64,000 nt of DNA, taken from the NCBI GenBank assembly GCA_965267605.1, contig OZ254088.1:2914001-2978000 (forward strand), read 5' to 3'. This DNA is from G965267605 sp965267605 (GTDB lineage Bacteria; Bacteroidota; Bacteroidia; Flavobacteriales_E; Vicingaceae). Made by a program: the position numbers and the translations under genes. Shown in pieces: positions 44,399 through 52,942 of this stretch. The first letter of the stretch is position 1. Every line of letters begins with the position of its first letter. The notes beneath the pieces are model-generated. The model saw nothing but the letters and a program-made list of their open reading frames with translations. It did no database searches and was not told the origin of the DNA.

Positions 44399-47038
44399 AT
44401 GAAAAGATTGTCATTGTTAGTCGTTGTTGCTTTTGTAGTGGCAGCATGTGGAGGATCAAAGAAAGCTGCCAAGGATGAAAATGTAGAGGTTGTTGATCTG
44501 GACACCCTTGTTGTTGACGGTACCCCTAAACGATCAAGGTATAACCCTTCTGACACAAGGAAGCATGATCTCCTTCACACAGAACTTCATGTGAAGTTCG
44601 ACTGGGCAAAGCGCTACCTGTATGGTAAAGCATTCCTCACCCTGAAACCATACTTCTATGCAACCAATGAAGTTACCCTTGATGCCAAAGGCATGGACAT
44701 TAAGAAGGTTGCGTTAATGAGTGGTGATCAGGAAGTGGCGCTGAAATTTGATTACGATTCTCTCTTCTTGCGCATTTACCTGGACAGAGAGTATAAGCGT
44801 TCCGAGCAATACAAGCTCTTCATTGACTATACTGCCAAACCTGAAGAATTGCCTGAGGGTGGAAGTTCCGCGATTACCTCAGATAAAGGACTTTACTTCA
44901 TCAATCACGATGGCGCTGATCCAAACAAACCAAAGCAAATTTGGACACAAGGAGAAACCGAAGCCAGTTCCTGTTGGTTCCCAACGCTGGATGCACCAAA
45001 TGAGCGATGTACACAGGAAATGTACATCACTGTCGACAAGAAATACGTTACACTTTCAAATGGTGTGTTGAACCATTCGGAAGAGAACCCTGATGGCACA
45101 AGAACGGACAATTGGGTGATGAAAAAACCTCACGCGCCCTATCTGTTTATGATGGCTGTGGGTGACTTCGCTATTATTAAGGATACCTGGAGAGATTCCA
45201 TTGATGTGCACTATTACGTTGAGCATGAGTACGCTGATGTTGCACAGCAGATTTTTGGCAAAACACCTAAGATGATGGAGTTCTACTCTCAGAAATTGGG
45301 TGTTGATTTCCCATGGCCAAAGTACCACCAGATTGTTGTTAGGGATTACGTTTCGGGAGCCATGGAGAATACCTCCGCTGTTATACATGGTGATTTCCTT
45401 CAGCGAACCAAACGTGAACTCATAGATGGTAATGGAGAAGATATTGTTGCGCATGAGTTGTTCCACCATTGGTTTGGTGATCTGGTTACATGTGAAAGCT
45501 GGGCAAACCTTCCATTGAATGAGTCGTTTGCGACCTATGGAGAATACATGTGGAATGAATTTGATGGCGGCCGGGAAGCGGCAGACCGTCACGGACAATC
45601 AGATCTTTCTGTTTATCTGTCTGAAAGCCGCATGAAGCAGGAAGAACTGATCCGTTTCGATTACCAGGACAAGGAAGACATGTTTGATGGACACTCTTAC
45701 CAAAAGGGTGGCCGTGTGCTGCATATGTTGAGAAAACTTCTTGGCGATGAAGCATTCTTCGCTGGTTTAAAGAAATACCTCATGAGCCACAAGTATTCTG
45801 ATGTGGAAATGCACGAGTTGAGAATTGCCATGGAGGATGTAACAGGTCTTGACCTCAACTGGTTTTTCAATCAATGGTTCTATGCTTCAGGGCACCCTGA
45901 GTTAAAGATCAAGTATCAATGGTTGGATTCTTTAAAGGTGCAAAGGATTTATATCGAACAAATTCAGGATTTCGAAAACACCCCTGTGTACCGCCTTCCG
46001 GTTGACATTGATTTCTACGATGCTTTAGGCAAAGCGAAGAGAGAGCGCATTGTTATTGACAAGCACAAACAGGAATTTGACTTTCCATTTGATCAGCAAC
46101 CGGCATTGGTAAATTTTGATGCAGAGAAGATGTTGCTGTGTGTGAAAGATGATGATCATAGCAAAGAGGAGTTTGTAAGGATGTACAATTGGGGGCCTCT
46201 TTACATGGACCGTTACGAGGCGCTACAAGAGCTTTCCAAGAAAAGAGATTCACTTTCTGTACAGGCGATGATTGCTGGTTTGGACGATCCTTATTGGGCA
46301 TTAAGAAGGTTCTCGATCAGAAGAATCAAGAAAGCTGCAGGAAAGGAAAAGGAAGTTGTTAAAGAGAAGCTGATCAAGCTGGCCCAAAATGATAAAGAAG
46401 CTGGTGTTCGCGCATCTGCGGTTAATGCTTTAGGAAGGTATTATAAGAATGATGACATTCAGCCACTGTTGGATGGAGCATTGCAAGACAGTTCTTACAA
46501 TGTGATCTCCTCTGCATTGGGTGCTTACAATCGTGTAGACGGTGACGCAGCGTTGAAGAAGGCCAAAGAGTACGAAAAGGAAAAGAGCTCATCCGTGAAG
46601 TTGGCCATCGCAAACATTTATGTTGATCACGGAGGAAAAGAAGAGCATGCCTTCTTCCAGAAGAATGTTTCGGAGATGACAAGCTTCAATCGATACATCC
46701 TTGTTCAGGCGTATGGCAAATACCTTGTGAAGCAGGATGATGCTACCATTGAATCCGGGCTACCAACTTTGAAGGATGCCTCTTCAGGTAGTGGTCCATG
46801 GTGGATGAAGCTGGCCGGTATTTCAGCCTTGTCTGACATTTCCGATCTGTATGGAAGTCGGATTCACAACTACGAGGAAGACCTTTCAGAAATGAAGGCC
46901 GGTGATCCAAAGGAGTTGGAAACGCGTAACAACCTTGAAAAGGCGAAAACGCAAAAGGCTAAGGTAAAAGCCATCATGGATGAGCTGAAGAAAACCGAGA
47001 CCAATCCGAATATTCTAAGAATTCTGGAGAGGAACTAA
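44399..47038 (+). CDS. M1-family aminopeptidase, lipoprotein
   Basis: An 879-residue zinc aminopeptidase. Lipobox at residue 17 (VVAACGGSK). Exopeptidase site GAMENTSAV, and zinc site HELFHHWFGD (His352-x3-His356) with the third ligand Glu375 in LNESFATYGEY. After the catalytic part there is a long C-terminal region of HEAT-like helices (residues about 600-879) rich in Lys and Glu. Outer-membrane or periplasmic anchoring suggests it trims peptides for uptake. It is preceded by a good promoter and followed by an AraC gene after 36 bp. Confidence 0.94.
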   Translation: MKRLSLLVVVAFVVAACGGSKKAAKDENVEVVDLDTLVVDGTPKRSRYNPSDTRKHDLLHTELHVKFDWAKRYLYGKAFLTLKPYFYATNEVTLDAKGMDIKKVALMSGDQEVALKFDYDSLFLRIYLDREYKRSEQYKLFIDYTAKPEELPEGGSSAITSDKGLYFINHDGADPNKPKQIWTQGETEASSCWFPTLDAPNERCTQEMYITVDKKYVTLSNGVLNHSEENPDGTRTDNWVMKKPHAPYLFMMAVGDFAIIKDTWRDSIDVHYYVEHEYADVAQQIFGKTPKMMEFYSQKLGVDFPWPKYHQIVVRDYVSGAMENTSAVIHGDFLQRTKRELIDGNGEDIVAHELFHHWFGDLVTCESWANLPLNESFATYGEYMWNEFDGGREAADRHGQSDLSVYLSESRMKQEELIRFDYQDKEDMFDGHSYQKGGRVLHMLRKLLGDEAFFAGLKKYLMSHKYSDVEMHELRIAMEDVTGLDLNWFFNQWFYASGHPELKIKYQWLDSLKVQRIYIEQIQDFENTPVYRLPVDIDFYDALGKAKRERIVIDKHKQEFDFPFDQQPALVNFDAEKMLLCVKDDDHSKEEFVRMYNWGPLYMDRYEALQELSKKRDSLSVQAMIAGLDDPYWALRRFSIRRIKKAAGKEKEVVKEKLIKLAQNDKEAGVRASAVNALGRYYKNDDIQPLLDGALQDSSYNVISSALGAYNRVDGDAALKKAKEYEKEKSSSVKLAIANIYVDHGGKEEHAFFQKNVSEMTSFNRYILVQAYGKYLVKQDDATIESGLPTLKDASSGSGPWWMKLAGISALSDISDLYGSRIHNYEEDLSEMKAGDPKELETRNNLEKAKTQKAKVKAIMDELKKTETNPNILRILERN

Positions 47039-47074
47039 GCCGCAACTTTCTTGGGGTAAGCACGTATCCTCAAC

Positions 47075-47890
47075 GTGCTTCAATTTGACAAATACGCTCC
47101 TGCAACAAAGCTGAGTCCGTACGTGCAGTCGTTCTTTTTTGCAAGGACAGAAGGCAATGGAAGTGCGCTACTTCAACCCTTATCCAATCATCCACAGGGG
47201 ACCATTGATCTGATGTTTGTTACCCATGGTGGGATGGAATGCGTTTCTCCGGACGGCACTACCTACTATATAGATCGTACCTGCGTGATGGGCCAGCAGA
47301 AAGGCCACTTCTCTGTGCGTTTCCGTGAAGCAACAACGGTTTGCGGTATCGCATTCTTCGCTGAAGCGTTCAATGGCTTGCTGCCATGGTCTAGTCAGGA
47401 ATTTACCAACGCGGGGTTTATAGTTGAGAGCGCTTATGAAGATCTGCTTGAGCAATTGGCTTTGATAGAGCACAATGAGCTTCGTGTTCCGCTGCTGGAA
47501 GCATTCATCGAGAAGCAACTTATCAAACGTCAACCCGAACTAACCTCTGTACATTCCATCAGCGAGATCATTCGTCAATACAATGGCGTGATAGATATTT
47601 CCGCCCTGTGTTGCCATGCGGGAACCAGCGAACGAACCCTGCAGCGAAAATTCAAGGATCAGGTTGGCGTTACTGCCAAGGCCTACGCCAACATTATGCG
47701 TTTCAATTATGTATTGAAACTGCTTCAATCAGAAAGGCATGCCAACGTTCAACAAGCCATCCATGATGCGGGGTATTATGACCAGGCTCACCTGATCAAA
47801 GATTTCAAACGCTACACGGGCAAGACTCCGAAACAGTACTTTGGCGGAGACACAGGTCTTTCGAATCACTTTCTCGGGCAGATAGATTGA
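47075..47890 (+). CDS. AraC-family transcriptional regulator
   Basis: A 271-residue activator. N-terminal sensor domain (about 1-150) of the DUF6597 type, and the C-terminal AraC HTH: ISALCCHAGTSERTLQRKFKD (first HTH) and ANVQQAIHDAGYYDQAHLIKDFKRYTG (second), with the family ending GKTPKQYFGG. The start is GTG at 47075. Its ligand is unknown; neighbouring targets could be the T9SS gene downstream. Confidence 0.87.
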   Translation: MLQFDKYAPATKLSPYVQSFFFARTEGNGSALLQPLSNHPQGTIDLMFVTHGGMECVSPDGTTYYIDRTCVMGQQKGHFSVRFREATTVCGIAFFAEAFNGLLPWSSQEFTNAGFIVESAYEDLLEQLALIEHNELRVPLLEAFIEKQLIKRQPELTSVHSISEIIRQYNGVIDISALCCHAGTSERTLQRKFKDQVGVTAKAYANIMRFNYVLKLLQSERHANVQQAIHDAGYYDQAHLIKDFKRYTGKTPKQYFGGDTGLSNHFLGQID

Positions 47891-47947
47891 CGGTTTTTTA
47901 CAATCGAATGCGACATACCATGCGGAAATTTGATCAAAACCCAGGTT

Positions 47948-49075
47948 ATGAAAAGACTTCTAGTTATAGCGCTGATTTGCGTTGCTCCAATTATCGGGCA
48001 TGGTCAACACAACACATATTACATTGGCCATAGTGGCTTTGGTTGGGAGTGCATCGTAGGCGAAATGGTAAACGACCTGGCCACAGATGCTGGCATTACT
48101 ACCTACGGTTACAACTATCAATTCATAGGTGGGTCCTGTCTCAGTAATCAATGGATCAACCATGCTTCACCTCAAGTAGGTACTGATTCGCACGTTCAGC
48201 TACCCACTGGTAATTACGATGTACTTGTACTGGCTGAACAGATTCCTATTTCAGAGGTAATAGATGGCAGTCCTTGGGGATGCAGTCTGACCTCTTATCA
48301 ATCGGTGGATAGCTTTTATGATATGGCTGTTGCTGCCAACGCTGCAACAAGGATATACCTCATGGAATTTCATAATGAGGTAAACCAAACATTGTCTAAC
48401 CCATATAACACATGGGATAGCCTTAACACTGTAAATCGGCCACTTTGGGAACGTGTTGCAGATTCAGTTAGTAGTATGAATCCAGGTGGGCCACAAATCT
48501 GTCTGATCCCCGTTGCAGAAGCGTTCCAGGCTATGGCAGATTCAGTTAGAAACAACCAGTTTCCTGGCATTACAAACTGGATCAACCTGTTCGACCCGAA
48601 CGACACCGTTGTTGCCACCATCCACCCAACTGAGGAAACCTACTATCTAGTGGCCTGCGTGCACTATGCCGCCATATTTGGACAAAGTCCGGTTGGATTG
48701 ACCAATCAGACGTTTCATGCACAGAGTTGGGCATTCGACCCTCCAACACCCACTCAAGCCAACATGATGCAAAGAATCGCATGGCATGTGGTAAGCAACG
48801 ACCCCAGATCATGTATGCCAACAGGCACAGATGTCAGAGAACTGGGATCAGCAGACATCAAAATCTTCCAGGATGACCAGCAGCTCATTTCTACATCTGA
48901 TCTTTCGGGATACCAAATGATCACTATGTATGATATGTTTGGCAAGCAGGTGGCGGCAAGTGCGACCAATCGGAATGGGTTCCAGCTTGAAGTCAGCGGT
49001 CTGGCTAAGGGACTTTACGTATACAGCCTTTCAGGTCCAACTAAGAATGTGAGTGGAAAAGTACTTATTCGATAG
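47948..49075 (+). CDS. T9SS cargo protein with an SGNH-like domain
   Basis: About 375 residues from the ATG at 47948; signal peptide LLVIALICVAPIIGHGQ. The domain has THS-type start YIGHSGFGWECIVGEM, then LVLAEQIPISE and a late IHPTEETYYLVACVHYAAIFG. This looks like the SGNH hydrolase arrangement (block I with G-S-G and an Asp/His near the end). The final about 75 residues are a type IX sorting domain (FQDDQQLISTSDLSGYQM ... LYVYSLSGPTKNVSGK). Secreted or surface esterase is likely but unproven. A TTG 18 bases upstream gives no signal-peptide gain. Confidence 0.76.
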   Translation: MKRLLVIALICVAPIIGHGQHNTYYIGHSGFGWECIVGEMVNDLATDAGITTYGYNYQFIGGSCLSNQWINHASPQVGTDSHVQLPTGNYDVLVLAEQIPISEVIDGSPWGCSLTSYQSVDSFYDMAVAANAATRIYLMEFHNEVNQTLSNPYNTWDSLNTVNRPLWERVADSVSSMNPGGPQICLIPVAEAFQAMADSVRNNQFPGITNWINLFDPNDTVVATIHPTEETYYLVACVHYAAIFGQSPVGLTNQTFHAQSWAFDPPTPTQANMMQRIAWHVVSNDPRSCMPTGTDVRELGSADIKIFQDDQQLISTSDLSGYQMITMYDMFGKQVAASATNRNGFQLEVSGLAKGLYVYSLSGPTKNVSGKVLIR

Positions 49076-49712
49076 CCACTTCCTTGGACTTCCCTTTGAT
49101 TACCTGATACTTTAAGCCTATCGTGAAATTGAGGTGCCTGTCAGCGTGAATTCCTCTCCTGTAGTATTCCTGAAACAGGGAAGCGTGTTCCAGCTGTGCT
49201 CCAATCCTGAGTTTATTGCCATACTCAATGGTAATTCTGGGCCCGATTGCCGGACAATGGAACTCACTGTACAAAACTGGATCCTCGTAGGATGGCACGT
49301 TTGGGTCGTCAAGGTGAAATGAAAGTTTTCGGTACCAATATCCAGCTACCAGTCCACCTGAGAATTTCCACTTGTTCCGATCACCAACGATTCCAACATA
49401 GAAGGAGGAATTAAATGGGACCGTATGATCAAACCTATATCTGTCTATCGTGTGTGGAAGTGTTAGATCATCACGTATCGCACCGTGAGGTGCTGCCATC
49501 CATGCCATGTACGAGATTTGAATTTTACCATTGGCAGGAAAATAATCCAGTGTAATGTTCCATACATACTCTTTGTCAGAGATATCATACTCCGTAAATC
49601 GGCCTCTGTAACTCCAATGATTGGTACCCCAATTGGCTCCAAGAAACCATTGGGCGTTAGCCACAAAGGCACAACCCATAAGCAACATCAATAAGAGAAA
49701 CTTAACCCGCAT
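49065..49712 (-). CDS. Probable outer-membrane beta-barrel protein
   Basis: A 215-residue protein with signal peptide (LLLMLLMGCAFVANAQ) and alternating amphipathic beta-strands rich in Tyr/Trp and aromatic ends (WNITLDYFPANGKIQISYM, NFTIGLKYQVI). No known family recognised. It overlaps the end of the convergent T9SS gene by 11 bases. Possibly a small porin or an OmpA-like barrel without its periplasmic domain. Confidence 0.65.
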   Translation of the reverse strand: MRVKFLLLMLLMGCAFVANAQWFLGANWGTNHWSYRGRFTEYDISDKEYVWNITLDYFPANGKIQISYMAWMAAPHGAIRDDLTLPHTIDRYRFDHTVPFNSSFYVGIVGDRNKWKFSGGLVAGYWYRKLSFHLDDPNVPSYEDPVLYSEFHCPAIGPRITIEYGNKLRIGAQLEHASLFQEYYRRGIHADRHLNFTIGLKYQVIKGKSKEVAIE

Positions 49713-49753
49713 AGTACACCTTAATAATCGAGAAACTGTGTTTGGTTACAACG

Positions 49754-50578
49754 CTACTTCCTGCCAAAATCTGCTGGAATCTCGCCCCACACCTTGGTTT
49801 CCCACTTATGGATGGGATTCTCATACGTATTCTGCGCCAGCCACTTCTCAGCACGAGAGATCAGATCCTTGACCTTACCAGCAGGTCTTTGTTTCGTTCG
49901 GCACTTTCCTGCCTTCACCCAACCCATTGCAATTCTTGAATCCGAATAAATAGGCATGGTGCGCATCTTAGGATCATCATCTTTCTGGAATATTGCAAGG
50001 GCATGCACCAAGGCAAGGAATTCACCAATGTTATTGGTTCCACCTTCGTAAGGACCCATTTTGAAAAGTACATGTTCGTTGTTGAACGTCCATACACCCT
50101 GGTATTCCATAATACCTGTCATCTCATTACATGCAGCATCTACCGCCAAGCTCATTTCGATGGGACTACCGATACGTTCAATCTCCTCTGCCGAGAGATC
50201 CTTGGTCTTTCTAAAATCCTTGCCTTTGTAATTCTCTGGGCCCTCAGCAAGTGCCTTTTCAGCCAGAACCTTACTGCCGAAGGTCTTGAGGTGATCCATG
50301 TTAAGCCCTTTCAATGCCGCTTTGGCTTTATCCCAATCGGTGTAAACCTTGGAACGCGGGCCGTCCCAGACCACATAGTACTTCTGCTTTTTCTTTTTGG
50401 GTGAAGACGACTTTACTGAAGAGGGATTCTTGAAAGCATGTTCTGCCTCTGCCTTGCTTTTGAAGGATTTGTATCGTGCACTACTGTAGCCCTGGATCTG
50501 CTTTTTGCATGCATCCCATGAGTCATAGACCCCCGGACGATGTCCTTTCCAAACTACATAGTACTTCTTCTCCGGCAT
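49754..50578 (-). CDS. rnhA: Ribonuclease H1 with two viroplasmin-type hybrid-binding domains
   Basis: A 274-residue enzyme that degrades RNA in RNA-DNA hybrids. Two caulimovirus-viroplasmin-like domains: KYYVVWKGHRPGVYDSWDAC (about 5-48) and KYYVVWDGPRSKVYTDWDKA (about 66-108), joined by a Lys/Ser linker. The RNase H domain (about 140-270) shows the acidic residues in LAVDAACNEM, NIGEFLALVHAL and IYSDSRIAMGWV, with a final Asp in EIPADFG. One such domain is common; two in tandem is less usual and may increase hybrid affinity. It lies downstream of the ARPP-1 gene. Confidence 0.9.
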   Translation of the reverse strand: MPEKKYYVVWKGHRPGVYDSWDACKKQIQGYSSARYKSFKSKAEAEHAFKNPSSVKSSSPKKKKQKYYVVWDGPRSKVYTDWDKAKAALKGLNMDHLKTFGSKVLAEKALAEGPENYKGKDFRKTKDLSAEEIERIGSPIEMSLAVDAACNEMTGIMEYQGVWTFNNEHVLFKMGPYEGGTNNIGEFLALVHALAIFQKDDDPKMRTMPIYSDSRIAMGWVKAGKCRTKQRPAGKVKDLISRAEKWLAQNTYENPIHKWETKVWGEIPADFGRK

Positions 50579-50597
50579 TCACCGAAGTTAGAAAACC

Positions 50598-51539
50598 TTA
50601 GAATTTCGCCATGTGCAATTTCTTGCCGGCATGCTTGTAGATCGCACCGTTCTTCTTCACTTCCTCCTCCTGCTTGCTTTCATCCTTGAGGAACCCATCC
50701 AGGTACTTTTGTACATCTTTGGTTCCCATCTTCACGTCTGACCCTTCGGTAACCGCATCTGTTACATACGAATGAAGCAGGTTGTCATAAGCATTGTTGA
50801 ATAGATCGTTGGTTGCAAAAATGTCACAGCCAATCACCTTGTCTCCAGTTACCGCAACTACCCCAACAACGTTCGGGTCGTTCTTGAACGCTCCTTTGAA
50901 TTTCTCCAGGTACTTCTTCAGTTCCTTTTGGTATTTGTCTGATTTCGCCAGCTCGCTATAAGTGCCGGTAGAGCTCTTCGCATCGTTCTTAGAAGTTGTT
51001 TCCGCCACCTTGTTCCACACCTGAGATTGGTTCTTCTCCACTATGGCGGCCTTACGGACTTCCTTACTTGTTACATTGAAATAACCATTGAAGTTGCCTC
51101 CCTTGCCTTTGTGGTCCCATCTGCCCTGTTCCACACAAAAAGCTGAGAGGTCTACTTTCTTTCCCGGTGGTATAACTACGTCCTGAGCCAATACACGGTC
51201 TTGTTTGCCACCTTGGACAACCTCACCTGCCATGACAAAAATGGTATCTGCTGATTTATTCTCCGCACTTAGCGTATTTACTGTTCCACTATTGTTGACC
51301 TCACTGACCTTGAGCTTCTTCTTCGCAATCGCATCCTTAAGGTTTGTATAGTTACCTATTCCTTTATGCGCTTCTTTGAATTTCTCATTGCACCGAATCG
51401 GATAGATCCTCAGTTTTTCATAGGTATTTACGGCTACCAATTCATCGCTTGATTCCATTTTCAGGTTTTCAAGATTGTACTGGGCGAAAGTCGATATGGT
51501 AATAATCAGCAGTAACGCTGAAGTAAGAATTCTAGACAT
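50598..51539 (-). CDS. ARPP-1 (DUF6569)-type secreted protein
   Basis: A 313-residue protein with signal peptide (ILTSALLLIITISTFAQ). It matches the ARPP-1 domain (ARG and rhodanese-phosphatase-associated protein 1, DUF6569) by VMAGEVVQGGKQDRVLAQDV, VDLSAFCVEQGRWDHKG and VVGVVAVTGDKVIGCDIFA. The function is unknown; it often lies near rhodaneses or ADP-ribosylglycohydrolases elsewhere, but here no such neighbour is near. The start is about 100 bp from the divergent T9SS gene. Confidence 0.8.
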   Translation of the reverse strand: MSRILTSALLLIITISTFAQYNLENLKMESSDELVAVNTYEKLRIYPIRCNEKFKEAHKGIGNYTNLKDAIAKKKLKVSEVNNSGTVNTLSAENKSADTIFVMAGEVVQGGKQDRVLAQDVVIPPGKKVDLSAFCVEQGRWDHKGKGGNFNGYFNVTSKEVRKAAIVEKNQSQVWNKVAETTSKNDAKSSTGTYSELAKSDKYQKELKKYLEKFKGAFKNDPNVVGVVAVTGDKVIGCDIFATNDLFNNAYDNLLHSYVTDAVTEGSDVKMGTKDVQKYLDGFLKDESKQEEEVKKNGAIYKHAGKKLHMAKF

Positions 51540-51644
51540 GGTTATCAGTTTGGTTACCTTCTTATGACGCAGAAATCCCTGAATTCCACAATCTTAAAAG
51601 CCAACGGCTCGAAATGCTTATCTTAGAAGAACCAACCTACGCTT

Positions 51645-52289
51645 ATGAAAAGATTTTACTCGCTGCTTATTACAGGATGTTTCGCACTTGGCTTGAACGC
51701 TCAGGTTATGGAGTTCAATAGTGGTGCCAGTCATCCGGGATTTACGTTCAATGGCTGGAACGGTTCGGGAGGCACCATTTGGGTAGCCAACCTTATTCAG
51801 CCAGCCACCATCACCAAGAATACAGGCACCTTTACGATGTACGGATTCAAGATTGGACCGTTTGCGGGTGGAAATATGATGATGTTAACATCTGATCAAG
51901 GTGACACCCTCAATTACAATTCTAGCGTACTTGGGTGGCACACCATGACATGGGCAGGAATTACGACCTTGAAGTGGGAACGAACTTCAGGTTCCGGCTC
52001 TTCTGAAGACATTGACAGTGTGCTCTATCAACCTATTGTGGTGGGCGTGGAGTCCGCTTCACACGGAAAGATCGATGTATACCCAAACCCCTCCAACGGG
52101 CGCATTAGAGTAACTACAGCCAAGGGCAAGGTTGCGATCGTGAACCCGCTCGGACAGGTGGTTTGGCGCAAAGAGAATCAGGCCTTTGGTGCAATGGTAG
52201 ACCTGACCTCTTACGCCAAGGGTATCTACGTAATTCGACTCGAAGATCCTGATGGCAGGACCTACGTTTCGAAGTTCATTGTTAAGTAA
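51645..52289 (+). CDS. Secreted T9SS protein with C-terminal sorting domain
   Basis: A 214-residue protein: signal peptide (FYSLLITGCFALGLNAQ), a central beta-rich part (FNGWNGSGGTIWVANLIQP) without a known family, and a type IX sorting domain (IDVYPNPSNGRIRVTT ... TYVSKFIVK). A TATCTTAG box at 51619-51626 upstream is a weak match to the TAnnTTTG element. Convergent with marC, with one base between stops. Confidence 0.8.
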   Translation: MKRFYSLLITGCFALGLNAQVMEFNSGASHPGFTFNGWNGSGGTIWVANLIQPATITKNTGTFTMYGFKIGPFAGGNMMMLTSDQGDTLNYNSSVLGWHTMTWAGITTLKWERTSGSGSSEDIDSVLYQPIVVGVESASHGKIDVYPNPSNGRIRVTTAKGKVAIVNPLGQVVWRKENQAFGAMVDLTSYAKGIYVIRLEDPDGRTYVSKFIVK

Positions 52290-52290
52290 T

Positions 52291-52854
52291 TCACAGTCCT
52301 ATATTGGTTCGGAACAGCTTGACCGCAATGGCAAGCAGGATTACTCCGAACACTTTTCTGAGAACGGAAATTCCTCCTGTTCCGATCCATCTTTCAATTC
52401 TTCCGGATACCTGAAGAATGAAGTACACCAGGATCATGTTGATCGTCATCGCAACGATGATGTTCGGAACCGCGTAGTCCGACCTCAACGATAGTAATGA
52501 GGTTAGCGTTCCCGCTCCAGCGATAAGTGGGAAGGCTAATGGAACAATAGATGCGGAATTCGAATCCGTGTCCTTATAGAGTCGAATACCCAGTATCATC
52601 TCCAGCGCAAGGAAAAAGATGATGAACGAGCCGGCCACGGCAAACGATTTTACATCAATACCTATGAGTCCTAAAAGGGACTCACCTAAGAAAAGAAAGA
52701 GCATCATGATACACATGGCTACAACTGATGCTTTTCCTGAATCAATGGTTCCAGTTTTCTGGCGTAGATCAATCACTACGGGAATAGATCCAACGATGTC
52801 GATCACGGCAAACAGGACCATCGATGTTGTTGCTATTTCCTTCAGGTTAAACAT
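52291..52854 (-). CDS. MarC-family inner-membrane protein
   Basis: About 187 residues with six membrane helices (for example SFIIFFLALEMILGIRLY and NIIVAMTINMILVYFIL). The MarC signature lies at VLFAVIDIVGSIPVVIDL and FPLIAGAGTLTSLLSL. The family is of unknown function (possible transporter or exporter; earlier linked to multiple antibiotic resistance by name only). I choose the ATG at 52854 (MFNLKEI); a TTG at 52863 is also possible. It follows the MFS gene at a distance of about 90 bp, with a hairpin in between. Confidence 0.87.
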   Translation of the reverse strand: MFNLKEIATTSMVLFAVIDIVGSIPVVIDLRQKTGTIDSGKASVVAMCIMMLFLFLGESLLGLIGIDVKSFAVAGSFIIFFLALEMILGIRLYKDTDSNSASIVPLAFPLIAGAGTLTSLLSLRSDYAVPNIIVAMTINMILVYFILQVSGRIERWIGTGGISVLRKVFGVILLAIAVKLFRTNIGL

Positions 52855-52894
52855 TGTTCTCAAATTTTAGCGTGCGAATGTATAGTGTTACTTG

Positions 52895-52940
52895 CTCCCG
52901 GCAAGCCACTTAACAATTTTTAGGAAGTGCTTGCCGGGAG
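52895..52940. terminator. Strong hairpin between the MFS gene and marC
   Basis: CTCCCGGCAAG (52895-52905) pairs with CTTGCCGGGAG (52930-52940), and the stem extends inward (CCACTT with AAGTG) with a single bulge and a small A/T-rich loop. It starts 2 bases after the MFS stop codon. On the minus strand the bases after it are not a strong T-run, so it may act as a terminator, a processing site or a mRNA stabiliser. It separates the MFS transcript from marC. Confidence 0.6.
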
Positions 52941-52942
52941 GT

